64,000 nt of DNA from CAZODA01 sp964578485 (GCA_964578485.1 CAZODA010000002.1:1-64000), one strand, 5' to 3'; counted from the first letter of the stretch, positions 35,845 through 45,022 are shown. Numbers and translations: made by a program. The notes: generated by a model from the sequence alone, not told the origin.

Positions 35845-36789
35845 ATGGATAATGCAATTGTAAAAACAAATTATTCTTTTCCCGGACAAAAAGAACTTTA
35901 TACCGGAAAAGTAAGGGATGTATATAATATCAATAACGAATTATTAGTAATGATAGTAACAGATCGTATTTCGGCTTTCGATGTTGTATTGCCCAAAGGA
36001 ATCCCTCATAAAGGCCAGGTTTTGAATCAAATTGCTGAAAAATTCCTTGATGCAACTTCCGACATTGTTCCTAATTGGAAAATTGCAACACCCGATCCCA
36101 TGGTAATGGTTGGACATTTTTGCGAACCATTTAAAGTTGAAATGGTAATAAGAGGATATCTAACCGGTCATGCTTGGCGTGAATATAAGGCCGGTAAGCG
36201 CCATATTTGTGGTGTTCCCATGCCTGATGCCATGGTAGAAAATCAGAAGTTTGACAGCCCTATACTTACACCAACAACCAAGGCTGCTCATGGACATGAT
36301 GAAGATATATCACGTGAAGATATAATCAAGCAGGGCTTGGTTTCAGAGGAAGATTATATTCAGCTTGAAAAATATACCCAAGAGTTGTTTTTACGTGGAA
36401 GTGAAATAGCCGATAAAATGAATTTAATACTTGTGGATACAAAGTATGAATTTGGAAAAAAGGATGGAAAAATTTATCTGATAGATGAAATTCACACTCC
36501 CGATTCATCGCGTTATTTTTATAAAGATGGCTACCATGAACGCCTAAAAAAAGGTGAAGAGCAAAGACAACTATCGAAAGAGTTTGTTCGTCAATGGCTT
36601 ATCAGCAATGGTTTTCAAGGAAAGGATGGTCAGCAGATACCTTTTATGGATGATGCTTTTATAAGCAGCGTTTCTGATCGTTATATAGAATTATTTGAAA
36701 AAATTACCGGCGACAAATTTGTTAAATCAAAAGAAGTAAATGTCGGAGCACGCATAGAAAAAAATGTATTATCCTTTTTACAATCATAA
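35845..36789 (+). CDS. purC: Phosphoribosylaminoimidazole-succinocarboxamide synthase
   Basis: SAICAR synthetase of de novo purine synthesis, joining CAIR and aspartate with ATP. At 314 residues it is of the longer, yeast-like type (short bacterial forms have about 240). Landmarks are YTGKVRDVYNI, VTDRISAFDVVLPKGIPHKGQVLNQIA, VEMVIRGYLTGHAWREYKAG, ILTPTTKAAHGHDEDIS and LIDEIHTPDSSRYF. Encoded shortly after the phoH-like gene. Confidence 0.96.
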   Translation: MDNAIVKTNYSFPGQKELYTGKVRDVYNINNELLVMIVTDRISAFDVVLPKGIPHKGQVLNQIAEKFLDATSDIVPNWKIATPDPMVMVGHFCEPFKVEMVIRGYLTGHAWREYKAGKRHICGVPMPDAMVENQKFDSPILTPTTKAAHGHDEDISREDIIKQGLVSEEDYIQLEKYTQELFLRGSEIADKMNLILVDTKYEFGKKDGKIYLIDEIHTPDSSRYFYKDGYHERLKKGEEQRQLSKEFVRQWLISNGFQGKDGQQIPFMDDAFISSVSDRYIELFEKITGDKFVKSKEVNVGARIEKNVLSFLQS

Positions 36790-36896
36790 AGCAAAATCTT
36801 GTCTTATACTTGTCGTCAGCGAGTTACAATAAGGCTCCAATATTGGCAAATATTTTATTAACAATATTATGAACAAAGCGGTTTATTTTAAATAAA

Positions 36897-37523
36897 ATGT
36901 CAAATTCCGGGAAAATTCTAAAAAAAATTGATTCTCCAATTAATAGAAGTTTAAAGATTGTTTGGCAAGACGGCAAAAAGCTTTTAAACACAAAAAACAC
37001 CAATTATTCTTATGGCACCTTAGTAGATGTGCTCGAATATGGCTTAGACACTATTTATATGACCCATGTAAAATCTGTTTTACTATTGGGAATGGGAGCC
37101 GGTTCAATTATAAAATCACTTAGAGAAAAATACAATTGCCCGGCCCCTGTTGTTGCAGTTGAAATAGACCCTGTAGTTATTGATATCGCTTATGATGAAT
37201 TTAATATAGGGGAAGAAAAGCAATTAGAAATTCATAGTATCGATGCTTGGGATTTTGTGGAAAAATGCGATACAAAATTCGATTTGATTATAATAGATAT
37301 TTTTATTGATTTAATTGTTCCTGAAAAATTCTATAAACTTGAATTTTGGAAAATGATTGAAAAAATCACAAATGTAAATGGCTTTGTTTTGTTCAACGCA
37401 GGAATAGATTTAGAAGAAAAGCTAATTACAGAATTTTTAGATCGTTTACCCGATAGTTTTATTTATCAGTTAAATTTAGATGTTCTAAATTCTAATGTTG
37501 TCATTATAACTCAAAAAATATAA
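36897..37523 (+). CDS. Spermidine-synthase-like SAM methyltransferase-fold protein
   Basis: A 208-residue Rossmann-fold protein of the spermidine synthase/PABP class. The cofactor motif is VLLLGMGAGSIIKSLREKY, with the acidic VAVEIDPVVIDIAYDEF, SIDAWDFVEK and FDLIIIDIFID following. The N-terminal beta domain of true SpeE is reduced to ~45 residues, and the SpeE catalytic GGGDGG and aminopropyl-acceptor residues are not evident. Polyamine synthesis is therefore doubtful; a methyltransferase or orphan role fits better. It is flanked by purC and an FNR-type gene, with no polyamine gene nearby. Confidence 0.75.
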   Translation: MSNSGKILKKIDSPINRSLKIVWQDGKKLLNTKNTNYSYGTLVDVLEYGLDTIYMTHVKSVLLLGMGAGSIIKSLREKYNCPAPVVAVEIDPVVIDIAYDEFNIGEEKQLEIHSIDAWDFVEKCDTKFDLIIIDIFIDLIVPEKFYKLEFWKMIEKITNVNGFVLFNAGIDLEEKLITEFLDRLPDSFIYQLNLDVLNSNVVIITQKI

Positions 37524-37705
37524 AAGACAGCCCTTTATCCGTTCACTGCTATTGCTATGCAGCATAAATCTCTTTGTGCTTTCTAATATGTATTGGCTGC
37601 CTCAAATCTCAAATAATAATTAATAATCCATTATTGATTTAGCAAGACAGTAAAAAATGACGTAAATTGTTCTATGGAATTATTAATTTATAAAATCATA
37701 TTTCA

Positions 37706-38371
37706 ATGGAAACAATTAAAGTAATCAGCGTTAAGCATGTAACACATGATGTTCTTGGTATAGTTGCTACAAAACCTTCAACAATAAAATTTAAACCGGG
37801 GCAAGCAGTAGATTTATCAATAAACAAAGCTAATTGGGAAAAGGAATTAAGGCCATTTACCTTTACCTCTCTCCCGGAAGATGAATTTTTGGAATTTACC
37901 ATTAAAACCTATCCAAGTCATAATGGGGTTACAAAGCAATTATTATCATTAAAAAAAGATGATGAATTGATTATCCATGATGTTTTTGGTAAAATTTTAT
38001 ATAAGGATGAAGGAATGTTTATTGCCGGTGGAGCAGGGGTAACACCATTTATAGCAATTTTCAAACAGTTAGAAAAAGACAAAAAGATAGGAAAAAACAA
38101 ATTAATTTTTGCCAATAAAACTAAAGCCGATATAATTCTGGAAGAAAAATTTCATAAACTTTTAGGTAAAAATTTTATTAATATACTATCACAAGAAAAA
38201 AAAGAGAATTATGAACATGGATTGATTTCAGCCGAATTCTTAAAAAAGTATATTGATGAAAGCACTAAATATTTTTATCTCTGTGGTCCGCGTCCTATGA
38301 TGGATGCTGTAGAAAGTCAATTATCTTCCTTAGGTATTGATAAGAATTCGATTGTAAAAGAAGGTTTTTAG
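37706..38371 (+). CDS. FNR-superfamily flavodoxin/ferredoxin reductase-like protein
   Basis: A 221-residue FAD/NAD(P)-binding protein. The beta-barrel FAD domain has RPFTFTSLPEDEFLEFTIK (RxFT flavin motif), and the nucleotide domain has MFIAGGAGVTPFIAIFKQLE (GGxGxTPF) and YLCGPRPMMDAVESQL. No plant-type 2Fe-2S domain is attached, so the electron partner must be separate. A small membrane protein is encoded 49 bases downstream, but a functional link is unproven. Confidence 0.87.
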   Translation: METIKVISVKHVTHDVLGIVATKPSTIKFKPGQAVDLSINKANWEKELRPFTFTSLPEDEFLEFTIKTYPSHNGVTKQLLSLKKDDELIIHDVFGKILYKDEGMFIAGGAGVTPFIAIFKQLEKDKKIGKNKLIFANKTKADIILEEKFHKLLGKNFINILSQEKKENYEHGLISAEFLKKYIDESTKYFYLCGPRPMMDAVESQLSSLGIDKNSIVKEGF

Positions 38372-38420
38372 TTTTTAGGAAGTCTCCTTTGTAATTGTTG
38401 TTTTTTTTAATCAAAAAATC

Positions 38421-38834
38421 ATGAATAATAAAAGTAAGTATGTAGATAGTTTCTTAGAAAAACTATTAAAATTAATCCCTGTTGAAATAGTATTGGTTTA
38501 TGCCACACTTGTTTCATTTATTCCTGAGGAGTTTTATCCACATTTGATTATATTCTTAGTTTTATTGCTTATTACGCCCTTATATCTCAGATATGCACTT
38601 AATGTAAACAATTATTCCCAAATAATTGTATCAACACTCTCTTTTGTGATATGGGTTTTTTATCTCGGAGGACCTTTTACATTTTTCAATTGGTATGCGC
38701 ATTGGATAGCAGGAACAATTTTGATTGTTTTTTCTTTAATCCCGCCAATGATTTTAAAAAGCTCTGCAAAATCTCTTATAAAAAATAGAGAGAGTCATAA
38801 TAGCGGTTCTGTAAAAAGCTGGAGGGAAATTTGA
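38421..38834 (+). CDS. Small integral membrane protein of unknown function
   Basis: 137 residues with three or four hydrophobic helices (about 17-35, 37-55, 68-88, 92-112) and a hydrophilic C-terminus with basic residues (KSLIKNRESHNSGSVKSWREI). No motif is recognised. Codon use and the 49-base spacing from the FNR-type gene suggest a real gene in the same transcript; a membrane partner for that reductase is conceivable. Confidence 0.65.
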   Translation: MNNKSKYVDSFLEKLLKLIPVEIVLVYATLVSFIPEEFYPHLIIFLVLLLITPLYLRYALNVNNYSQIIVSTLSFVIWVFYLGGPFTFFNWYAHWIAGTILIVFSLIPPMILKSSAKSLIKNRESHNSGSVKSWREI

Positions 38835-38867
38835 GTTTTTTATGATTTAAAGATCAAATTACAAATA

Positions 38868-39572
38868 TTAAGCTTGAAGAATAAAAACAGCAGGCTTTTT
38901 ATGTAATTCCGGTAAGTTGTTTTTCCACCGGGCAATTGTTTTGCTTACAATAGATTCATCATCCATTGTTATGTTATAAGCGATACAAAGTCGAGTCTGT
39001 GGCTTACATGACCGGATTATGTCTTCTGCCAGCTGATTATTTCGGAAGGGAGTTTCAATAATAATCTGTGTTTGTTGTTCAAATTTTGATCGCTTTTCCA
39101 ATTCACGTATAGCATTAATCCTTTCTGCCTTCTTGATTGGTATATAGCCAACAAAAGAGAAATTCTGACCGTTCATTCCCGAAGCCATCAATGCCAAAAG
39201 AATAGAAGAAGGTCCTACTAAAGGAATTACTTGTATGCCGGATGAGTGAGCCATTTTAACAATTTCTGCACCCGGATCAGCTACTCCCGGGCATCCTGCT
39301 TCAGAAATAATGCCTACATCATAGCCTTTCTTAAGTGGTTCAAGGTATTCCGATATGTGATTTTTATCGGTATTTTTATTCAATATCATAAAGCTGCAAG
39401 CATCAATATCTATCTTCCTATCTAAACTTTTTAAATACCTACGTGCCGTTCTGAGATCTTCCACAATGAAATAGCTAAGGCTTAGAGCTTTTTCTCTTAC
39501 ATAGGAAGGAATAACATGTGTATGCTTTTCAGTACCGAGAGTGTTGGGGATTAAATATAATTTTCCTTGCAT
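38868..39572 (-). CDS. RsmI-like SAM-dependent methyltransferase (tetrapyrrole methylase fold)
   Basis: A 234-residue member of the family that includes RsmI, the 16S rRNA C1402 2'-O-methyltransferase. Starting at 39572 gives MQGKLYLIPNTLGTEK; an in-frame start 42 bases upstream (39614) adds a non-conserved leader. Motifs are VGIISEAGCPGVADPGAEIVKMAHSSGI (the SAM-binding EAGxPxxxDPG signature), VPLVGPSSILLALMASG and IIIETPFRNNQL. Bacteroidota often carry this shorter form in addition to full-length RsmI, so I do not assign the gene symbol. Confidence 0.85.
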   Translation of the reverse strand: MQGKLYLIPNTLGTEKHTHVIPSYVREKALSLSYFIVEDLRTARRYLKSLDRKIDIDACSFMILNKNTDKNHISEYLEPLKKGYDVGIISEAGCPGVADPGAEIVKMAHSSGIQVIPLVGPSSILLALMASGMNGQNFSFVGYIPIKKAERINAIRELEKRSKFEQQTQIIIETPFRNNQLAEDIIRSCKPQTRLCIAYNITMDDESIVSKTIARWKNNLPELHKKPAVFILQA

Positions 39573-39691
39573 ATTTAAATGTTTGAAAACAAAAGTATGT
39601 ATATATAAATACATTTCCCATAAATAGTTCCAATGTCATTAGAAAATTTTAACTCCACACGATTTTTTCAAGCAAGTAAGTTGTGAACTTG

Positions 39692-39722
39692 TTTGTCATT
39701 AAATCTTTTTTTAGCATTTTTG
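39692..39722 (+). promoter_or_regulatory. Predicted promoter of the 39759 reductase gene
   Basis: TTTG at 39692-39695, 19 bases, then CATTTTTG (39715-39722), a one-mismatch -7 box. It lies inside the upstream frame extension and so supports a start at 39759. Confidence 0.45.
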
Positions 39723-39758
39723 CAGAGAACTAATCAGGTAATCGAATACTTAATTATT

Positions 39759-40403
39759 ATGTATTTACATAAAATAATAGAGAAGAGGATGTTAAGCTCC
39801 TCAACATTTATTTTACGTTTAGAGCGTAATGGATTTGATTTTATACCGGGTCAACATGTTCTTGCCGGCTTGCCCAATAGTATAGAAACACGTGAATATT
39901 CTATTTATAGTGGTGTAAACGAAGCTCATATTGAGATTTTGGTTCGTGAAATAAAGGAAGGTAAAGTTTCATCATCATTAAAGAAATCTGAGCCGGGGGA
40001 TTATTTAAATATACAAGATGCAATAGGATATTTTACAATAGAAGAAAAATTAATTGAGCAGAAAAGTTTTTTATTTATTGCCAGTGGGACCGGGATAGCA
40101 CCATTTCACAGCTTTGTTCAATCATATCCTTCTTTAGATTATAATTTAATTCATGGTATTCGGTATTCAGAAGAAGCTTATGAGCGCTATAAATATGATT
40201 TAGGGCGTTATGTTTCTTGTACTTCGGGCGATAAAAAGGGAGATTTTCATGGGCGTGTAACTCATTGGTTAAAAATCAATCCTGTAAATTCGGATACTTT
40301 GTGTTATCTTTGTGGGAATTGTGATATGATACACGATGTGTATGATATACTTGAGGAACAGGGAGTTCCGACGCATAATATATTTACTGAAGTTTATTTT
40401 TAA
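39759..40403 (+). CDS. Ferredoxin/flavodoxin-NADP+ reductase-like flavoprotein
   Basis: 214 residues, starting MYLHKIIEKRMLSSSTFILRLERN. The FAD-binding motif is TREYSIYSG (RxYS), the pyridine nucleotide site is FIASGTGIAPFHSFV, and the C-terminal motif is YLCGNCDMIHDVYDILEEQG. It ends FTEVYF with the terminal aromatic residue typical of NADP reductases. An upstream in-frame ATG-less extension to 39693 covers the predicted promoter and is rejected. A second FNR-type protein is encoded 1.4 kb away; the two share fold but are clearly diverged. Confidence 0.88.
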   Translation: MYLHKIIEKRMLSSSTFILRLERNGFDFIPGQHVLAGLPNSIETREYSIYSGVNEAHIEILVREIKEGKVSSSLKKSEPGDYLNIQDAIGYFTIEEKLIEQKSFLFIASGTGIAPFHSFVQSYPSLDYNLIHGIRYSEEAYERYKYDLGRYVSCTSGDKKGDFHGRVTHWLKINPVNSDTLCYLCGNCDMIHDVYDILEEQGVPTHNIFTEVYF

Positions 40404-40504
40404 CTATTTAAATTTCGATGAACAACTAAGGGAATATATTTACTCGATTTATTTTTGATAAATTATTCTCTTTTAACAGAAAGCGTTAAAATTTTAATTA
40501 TAAA

Positions 40505-41941
40505 ATGAAATACCATTTAGTAATATTAGGTTGTCAGATGAATCAGGCTGATGCTGAACGTGTTCAGGCAGTACTGACTAAGATGGGTTTTGAGGCAAGC
40601 GACAGGGAAGAAGATGCAGAGTTAATTGGTATTATTGTCTGTTCTGTTCGTCAAAAAGCCATAGATAAGGTATATTCAAAAATTGCCAAATGGAATAAAT
40701 GGAAAAATAAAAAGAATTTAATAACCTTTGCTTCAGGTTGTATTTTACCTGATGACAGGGTGAAATTTTTAAAATTATTTGACCTTATATTTGACATGAA
40801 AGAGTTGGCAGATTTTCCTGCAATGCTTAGTCAGTACGGGGTTACAAGTCCTGCCTCAAATTCGGTTCGACTAATGGATGAATCGCTGCTTCGGTTGGCT
40901 GTACCACCAACTGCAGCTGAAAAGCTTGGATTTGTCAATAGTAATATAAGTGCTGCAGCCCCTCAAACATGGGATGTTGAACCTATATATAACAGTAATT
41001 TTGAAGCTTTTATTCCTATTCAGAATGGTTGCAACAAGTTTTGTACTTTTTGTGCTGTGCCTTATACTCGTGGTCGTGAGATAAGTCGTTCTTCTGACGA
41101 TATACTATTAGAAGCCGGTAAACTAATTGCCAATGGTTATAAAAGCATTACTCTTTTAGGTCAAAATGTTAATTCTTATGGAAGGGATAAAAAAGGAAAA
41201 GAACTATCTTTTGCACAATTATTGGATGCTTTAGGACAAATGGCTGATAATTCCGGTAAAGATGTGTGGATATATTTCACTTCTCCTCACCCCAGAGATA
41301 TGACCCGTGATGTAATAGAGGCGATAGCTCGTTATCGTTCTTTAGGAAAGCAAATTCATTTACCCTTGCAATCCGGAGATGATAAAGTTCTTATAAGAAT
41401 GAACAGAAAACATAGTATGGAGCGTTATCGGGAAGTTGTTGGCTGGGTACGAGATTTACTTCCTTCGGCAACATTGTTTACTGATGTAATAGTAGGATTT
41501 TCAGGAGAAACTGAAGAACATTTCAACAATACCCGAAAGGCTATGTATGAGTTTAACTACAATATGGCATATATTGCAATGTACTCTCCACGCCCCGGTG
41601 CTGCTGCTTACTCATGGCAAGATGATGTAAGCCATGACGAGAAAAAACGTCGTTATGCATCATTAACTTCTGATTTGGAGAAAATAGCCATCAAACAAAC
41701 ACAAGAGCTTATAGGAAAAACTGTTAAAATTTTAGTTCGCGCCAAAGATCGTAAAGAAGGGTATTTAAGCGGGCATACCGAAGGGAAGATTATTGTTCGT
41801 TTTCAATCTGATGATGAAAACTTGATAGGATCATTTGTTAGGGTAAAAATAGAAACAGTACGTTCATTCAGTGCTGAAGGAGAATTATTGGGTTTATATG
41901 ATAAGAAAGCTGAATTATCTGATATTGACAAGGTTTTTTAG
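40505..41941 (+). CDS. MiaB-like radical-SAM tRNA methylthiotransferase, divergent
   Basis: 478 residues with all three domains of the methylthiotransferase family. The N-terminal UPF0004 domain keeps three cluster cysteines (LGCQMNQADAE, IIVCSVRQKA, FASGCILPDD). The radical-SAM motif is CNKFCTFCAVPYTRGREISR, and a C-terminal TRAM domain starts near TVKILVRAKDRKEGYLSGHTEGK. QMN, ITLLGQNVNSYG and LPLQSGDDKVLIRMNR point to MiaB, which makes ms2i6A37. The N-terminal domain departs from the usual Bacteroidota MiaB (IIVCS for INTCS), so a paralogue or transferred copy is possible. It precedes mtaB by 37 bases. Confidence 0.85.
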   Translation: MKYHLVILGCQMNQADAERVQAVLTKMGFEASDREEDAELIGIIVCSVRQKAIDKVYSKIAKWNKWKNKKNLITFASGCILPDDRVKFLKLFDLIFDMKELADFPAMLSQYGVTSPASNSVRLMDESLLRLAVPPTAAEKLGFVNSNISAAAPQTWDVEPIYNSNFEAFIPIQNGCNKFCTFCAVPYTRGREISRSSDDILLEAGKLIANGYKSITLLGQNVNSYGRDKKGKELSFAQLLDALGQMADNSGKDVWIYFTSPHPRDMTRDVIEAIARYRSLGKQIHLPLQSGDDKVLIRMNRKHSMERYREVVGWVRDLLPSATLFTDVIVGFSGETEEHFNNTRKAMYEFNYNMAYIAMYSPRPGAAAYSWQDDVSHDEKKRRYASLTSDLEKIAIKQTQELIGKTVKILVRAKDRKEGYLSGHTEGKIIVRFQSDDENLIGSFVRVKIETVRSFSAEGELLGLYDKKAELSDIDKVF

Positions 41942-41978
41942 CTTCTTACTCTTATAATATGATATAAAATATACAGTG

Positions 41979-43229
41979 ATGGTAAAAATAGCTTTTAAAA
42001 CATTAGGCTGCAGATTAAACCAGTATGAAGCAGATGCTTTGGCTGCCCGATTTAAAAGCAATGGATACGAGGTGTCTGAGCAGGAAGAAGGGGCTGATGT
42101 GATAGTAGTAAACACTTGTACTGTAACCAACCAGAGTAATCATAAATCAAGATATGTCATCCGTCATGCGGGTCGTAATAATCCGGATGCACATATGGTA
42201 ATTACGGGCTGTATGGCTGAAAGTCATGCAGAACATTTGCAGGAAAATTTCCCTAATGCCACTATAATCAACAACAAGGGGAAAAGTGGGATTTTCCATA
42301 GTGTTGATTCACTCATTAAGACCGGTCGTGCCGATTTATCGGAAAAGGATTATGATTTATTCAGCTACCAGTCGTTTACAGAAATGTTCCACACAAGGAG
42401 TTTAATTAAAATTCAGGATGGCTGTGATAATTTTTGCACTTTCTGTATTATTCCCTTTGTGCGCGGCAGGGCTGTTAGCCGACCTGTAGATCAAGTTTTG
42501 CAAAATATACGAGAGGTGGTGGCAAAGGGCGCCAAAGAAATAGTTCTCACCGGTATCAATATTAGCAGATATGAAAGTGAGGGACTTCGATTTTCCGGTT
42601 TGGTGAGTAAGATTTTGAATCTTGAAGGTGATTTCAGACTGCGTATTTCTTCCATTGAGCCCGATAGTTTCGATGATCATTTTTATTCCCTCATAGGACA
42701 TCCAAAATTTGCTCCCCATCTTCATTTGTGTCTTCAAAGCGGTTCGGAGCGTATCTTGTTGCAAATGCGACGTATGTACACTGTAAAGGATTTCCTAAGT
42801 ATTGTTGACAGAATAAGATCTATTGATCCTAAATTTAATTTTACCACCGATATTATTGTTGGTTTCCCGGGAGAAACTGAAAAGGACTTTGAGGAAACAA
42901 TGTCGGTAGCGAGGGAAGTTGGCTTTGGGCATACGCATATATTCAAATATTCAGTACGTGAAGGTACAAGGGCACAACGAATGCCGGATCAAATACCGGA
43001 GCAAGAAAAAACCCTTCGCAGTAAGCAGATGCACAAATTAGCTAAAGAACTTAGCTTTGCCTATCGTTCTGCATTTAATAATACTAAACAGCGTATTTTA
43101 GTTGAAAGATGGATTAATGGTATTGCTTATGGTTACAACGATTATTTTGTGCCTATGCAATTTTTGTCAGATAATAAAAAACGAAATCGTTTTGAAATTA
43201 TTGAGGCCCAAGTAAAAGATTTTGAATAA
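41979..43229 (+). CDS. mtaB: tRNA t6A37 methylthiotransferase MtaB
   Basis: Adds the methylthio group to t6A37 of tRNA. A 416-residue product beginning MVKIAFKTLGCRLNQYEADAL (the GCRLNQxE pattern that separates MtaB from MiaB). VVNTCTVTNQSNHKSR and VITGCMAE supply the other two cluster cysteines, and the radical-SAM motif is CDNFCTFCIIPFVRGRAVSRP. ATG at 41979 is preferred over GTG at 41976. It is probably cotranscribed with the MiaB-like gene; the MBL hydrolase gene follows 6 bases later. Confidence 0.94.
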   Translation: MVKIAFKTLGCRLNQYEADALAARFKSNGYEVSEQEEGADVIVVNTCTVTNQSNHKSRYVIRHAGRNNPDAHMVITGCMAESHAEHLQENFPNATIINNKGKSGIFHSVDSLIKTGRADLSEKDYDLFSYQSFTEMFHTRSLIKIQDGCDNFCTFCIIPFVRGRAVSRPVDQVLQNIREVVAKGAKEIVLTGINISRYESEGLRFSGLVSKILNLEGDFRLRISSIEPDSFDDHFYSLIGHPKFAPHLHLCLQSGSERILLQMRRMYTVKDFLSIVDRIRSIDPKFNFTTDIIVGFPGETEKDFEETMSVAREVGFGHTHIFKYSVREGTRAQRMPDQIPEQEKTLRSKQMHKLAKELSFAYRSAFNNTKQRILVERWINGIAYGYNDYFVPMQFLSDNKKRNRFEIIEAQVKDFE

Positions 43230-43235
43230 AGTTTA

Positions 43236-44003
43236 ATGATATTAAATATTACAATATTAGGATCGGGTACCTCCATGGGAGTTCCTATGATTGGTTGCAA
43301 CTGTTCAGTTTGTAGTTCAAGTGATAGTAGAGATAAACGTTTACGATCGTCTGTTTTATTGGAAGCAGACGGAAAAAATATAGTAATTGATACCGGCCCC
43401 GATTTCAGGCAACAGATGCTTCAAAACCATGTTGCTCATTTAGATGGCGTTTTGTTGACTCATGAACATAATGATCATATTGCAGGGCTTGACGATGTGC
43501 GTGCTTTTAATTGGATCAATGGTTCATTTGTCAATGTTTATGGTGAATCACGTGTTTTGAAGTCCTTACGCAAGGGATTTCCTTATGCATTTTCAGAAAC
43601 TAAATATTCGGGCTTACCTGAAATTAAACTAAATGAAATAGGAGAGAAGCCATTTTTTGTTGAAGGAATTAAAATTCTTCCTATTCGTGTTATGCATCAT
43701 AAATTACCAATATTAGGCTATCGAATTGATGATTTTACTTATATTACAGATGTAAATTCTATTCCGGAATCTGAATTTGATAAAATTATAGGAACAAAAG
43801 TTCTTGTAATTGTAGGTTTACGCAAAGAGCCACACATTTCCCATTATTCATTATGTCAGGCACTTGAAGTAATAGAAAAAGTAAAACCGGAAAAAGCTTA
43901 TATCACACATATCAGCCATCAACTCGGACTTCATAGTGAAATTAACAAGACTCTGCCTGAAGGGGTGGAGTTGGCTTATGATGGTTTAAAAATAGAATTG
44001 TAA
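43236..44003 (+). CDS. PhnP-like metallo-beta-lactamase-fold hydrolase
   Basis: A 255-residue cytoplasmic metal-dependent hydrolase. The N-terminus ILGSGTSMGVPMIGCNCSVCSSSDSRDKRLRSS has the CxCxxC zinc site found in PhnP-type cyclic phosphodiesterases. The dinuclear metal motif is LTHEHNDHIAGLDD (HxHxDH), followed by distal MHHKLPILGYRI, YITDVNSI and THISHQLGLH. The substrate is unknown. It lies 6 bases after mtaB, probably in the same transcript. The repeat element at 44042 follows it. Confidence 0.88.
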   Translation: MILNITILGSGTSMGVPMIGCNCSVCSSSDSRDKRLRSSVLLEADGKNIVIDTGPDFRQQMLQNHVAHLDGVLLTHEHNDHIAGLDDVRAFNWINGSFVNVYGESRVLKSLRKGFPYAFSETKYSGLPEIKLNEIGEKPFFVEGIKILPIRVMHHKLPILGYRIDDFTYITDVNSIPESEFDKIIGTKVLVIVGLRKEPHISHYSLCQALEVIEKVKPEKAYITHISHQLGLHSEINKTLPEGVELAYDGLKIEL

Positions 44004-44041
44004 GTAACAAGTGCTAGCCTTTTGAAAGGGAGCTGTCCGAA

Positions 44042-44099
44042 GGTTGAGCGTAGCGAAATCCCGAGTAACGCGTGAGCGTGAGTCGGGAGGGGTTTAACA
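44042..44099. repeat. Second copy of the dispersed GC-rich intergenic repeat
   Basis: TTGAGCGTAGCGAAATCCCG at 44044-44063 matches, with one mismatch, the reverse complement of 6742-6761 in the large island. It is followed by an inverted pair TCCCGA/TCGGGA (44059-44064 and 44083-44088) and by GGAGGGGTTTAAC (44086-44098), like GGAGGGGTTAAAC at 6597-6609. It lies between two convergent genes, so it could also be transcribed as a hairpin from either side. No T-run follows. Confidence 0.75.
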
Positions 44100-44188
44100 G
44101 TTTTACATTTTTTCTATCAATATATTATGCCTAACGGCACTGAAAAACAAGGTGGAAAAGAATAAACAGCTGATAGTTTGTATTCCTA

Positions 44189-44995
44189 TTACAGCTTTTG
44201 TACACTGATGTTTATTACAAAATTTTTATCGGGTAGCTCATATTTCACCAAAGGTTTTGCATTTAGGTTTTGAGGAATATAAACCGCACAGTTGGTATTC
44301 GACACATGGTATAAATATTTATGATATTCCTTATCCACACCATCTAAAATTCCATTTAAAACTTCCCATCGAATACTTTCCGGACTAAAAGTATAATCAT
44401 GCCATACAACAATACTATGTTCGGGATCAATTACTTTAAAAATAGATTTGGTATCTGTTTTTACGGAGCTGTAACGATGATCCCCATCAATGAATACCAT
44501 ATCAAATACTTTTTTAAGACTTTTAAAATCAAAACTCTGCGAATTTGAGTTTATATGTGTAACATTCTCCAATTTAAGTGAGAAATAACGATGCGATGCA
44601 ACATAATTAGTATCAGGCAGTAGCTTATAAATTTCCTCGTCGGGTAGGTTAATCGTATAACATTCATCAACGACCTCAGCTACATTAGCCACGCTTTCTC
44701 CTCTCCATGTACCAATTTCTAAATAACTTTTTACCTCAAATTTTTTTGCAAGTAGTTTTAACAATGCAATATCAAGAGGGGATGATCCCCCATCAAGAAA
44801 AGCATATGGATATACAGTTTCTGCAAAATCCGGAAATAAATCGGTAATTTTTACTTGCATAAAGCCTTTAAATCCCGGATACTTTGCAGCCACCATTTTT
44901 TTAAATTGAGATTCATGATTAATTAATTCATTTAATAATGATGGCTGTGTGATTATGATTTTCAGAGCTTTAAAGAGCTTTTTTATTTTTGTCAT
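44189..44995 (-). CDS. Class I SAM-dependent methyltransferase (Methyltransf_24 type)
   Basis: A 268-residue protein: after a helical N-terminus, SYLEIGTWRGESVANVAEVV is SAM motif I, MVFIDGDHRYSSVKTDTKSIFKVI the motif with the conserved D-G-D-H, and SIVVWHDYTFSPESIRWEVL the post-motif. Such enzymes often act in surface polysaccharide clusters. It is the last gene of a minus-strand run with a flippase and a glycosyltransferase (27-base gap), so glycan or sugar methylation is the likely role. Confidence 0.83.
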   Translation of the reverse strand: MTKIKKLFKALKIIITQPSLLNELINHESQFKKMVAAKYPGFKGFMQVKITDLFPDFAETVYPYAFLDGGSSPLDIALLKLLAKKFEVKSYLEIGTWRGESVANVAEVVDECYTINLPDEEIYKLLPDTNYVASHRYFSLKLENVTHINSNSQSFDFKSLKKVFDMVFIDGDHRYSSVKTDTKSIFKVIDPEHSIVVWHDYTFSPESIRWEVLNGILDGVDKEYHKYLYHVSNTNCAVYIPQNLNAKPLVKYELPDKNFVINISVQKL

Positions 44996-45022
44996 TTCAA
45001 GATATTTTTATTGTTTTATAAC

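Noticed and set aside
40471..40491. TTTTAAC/GTTAAAA hairpin before the MiaB-like gene
   Set aside because: A 7-bp mostly A/T stem close to the next start codon; it could be chance in AT-rich DNA and neither terminator nor attenuator features are clear.
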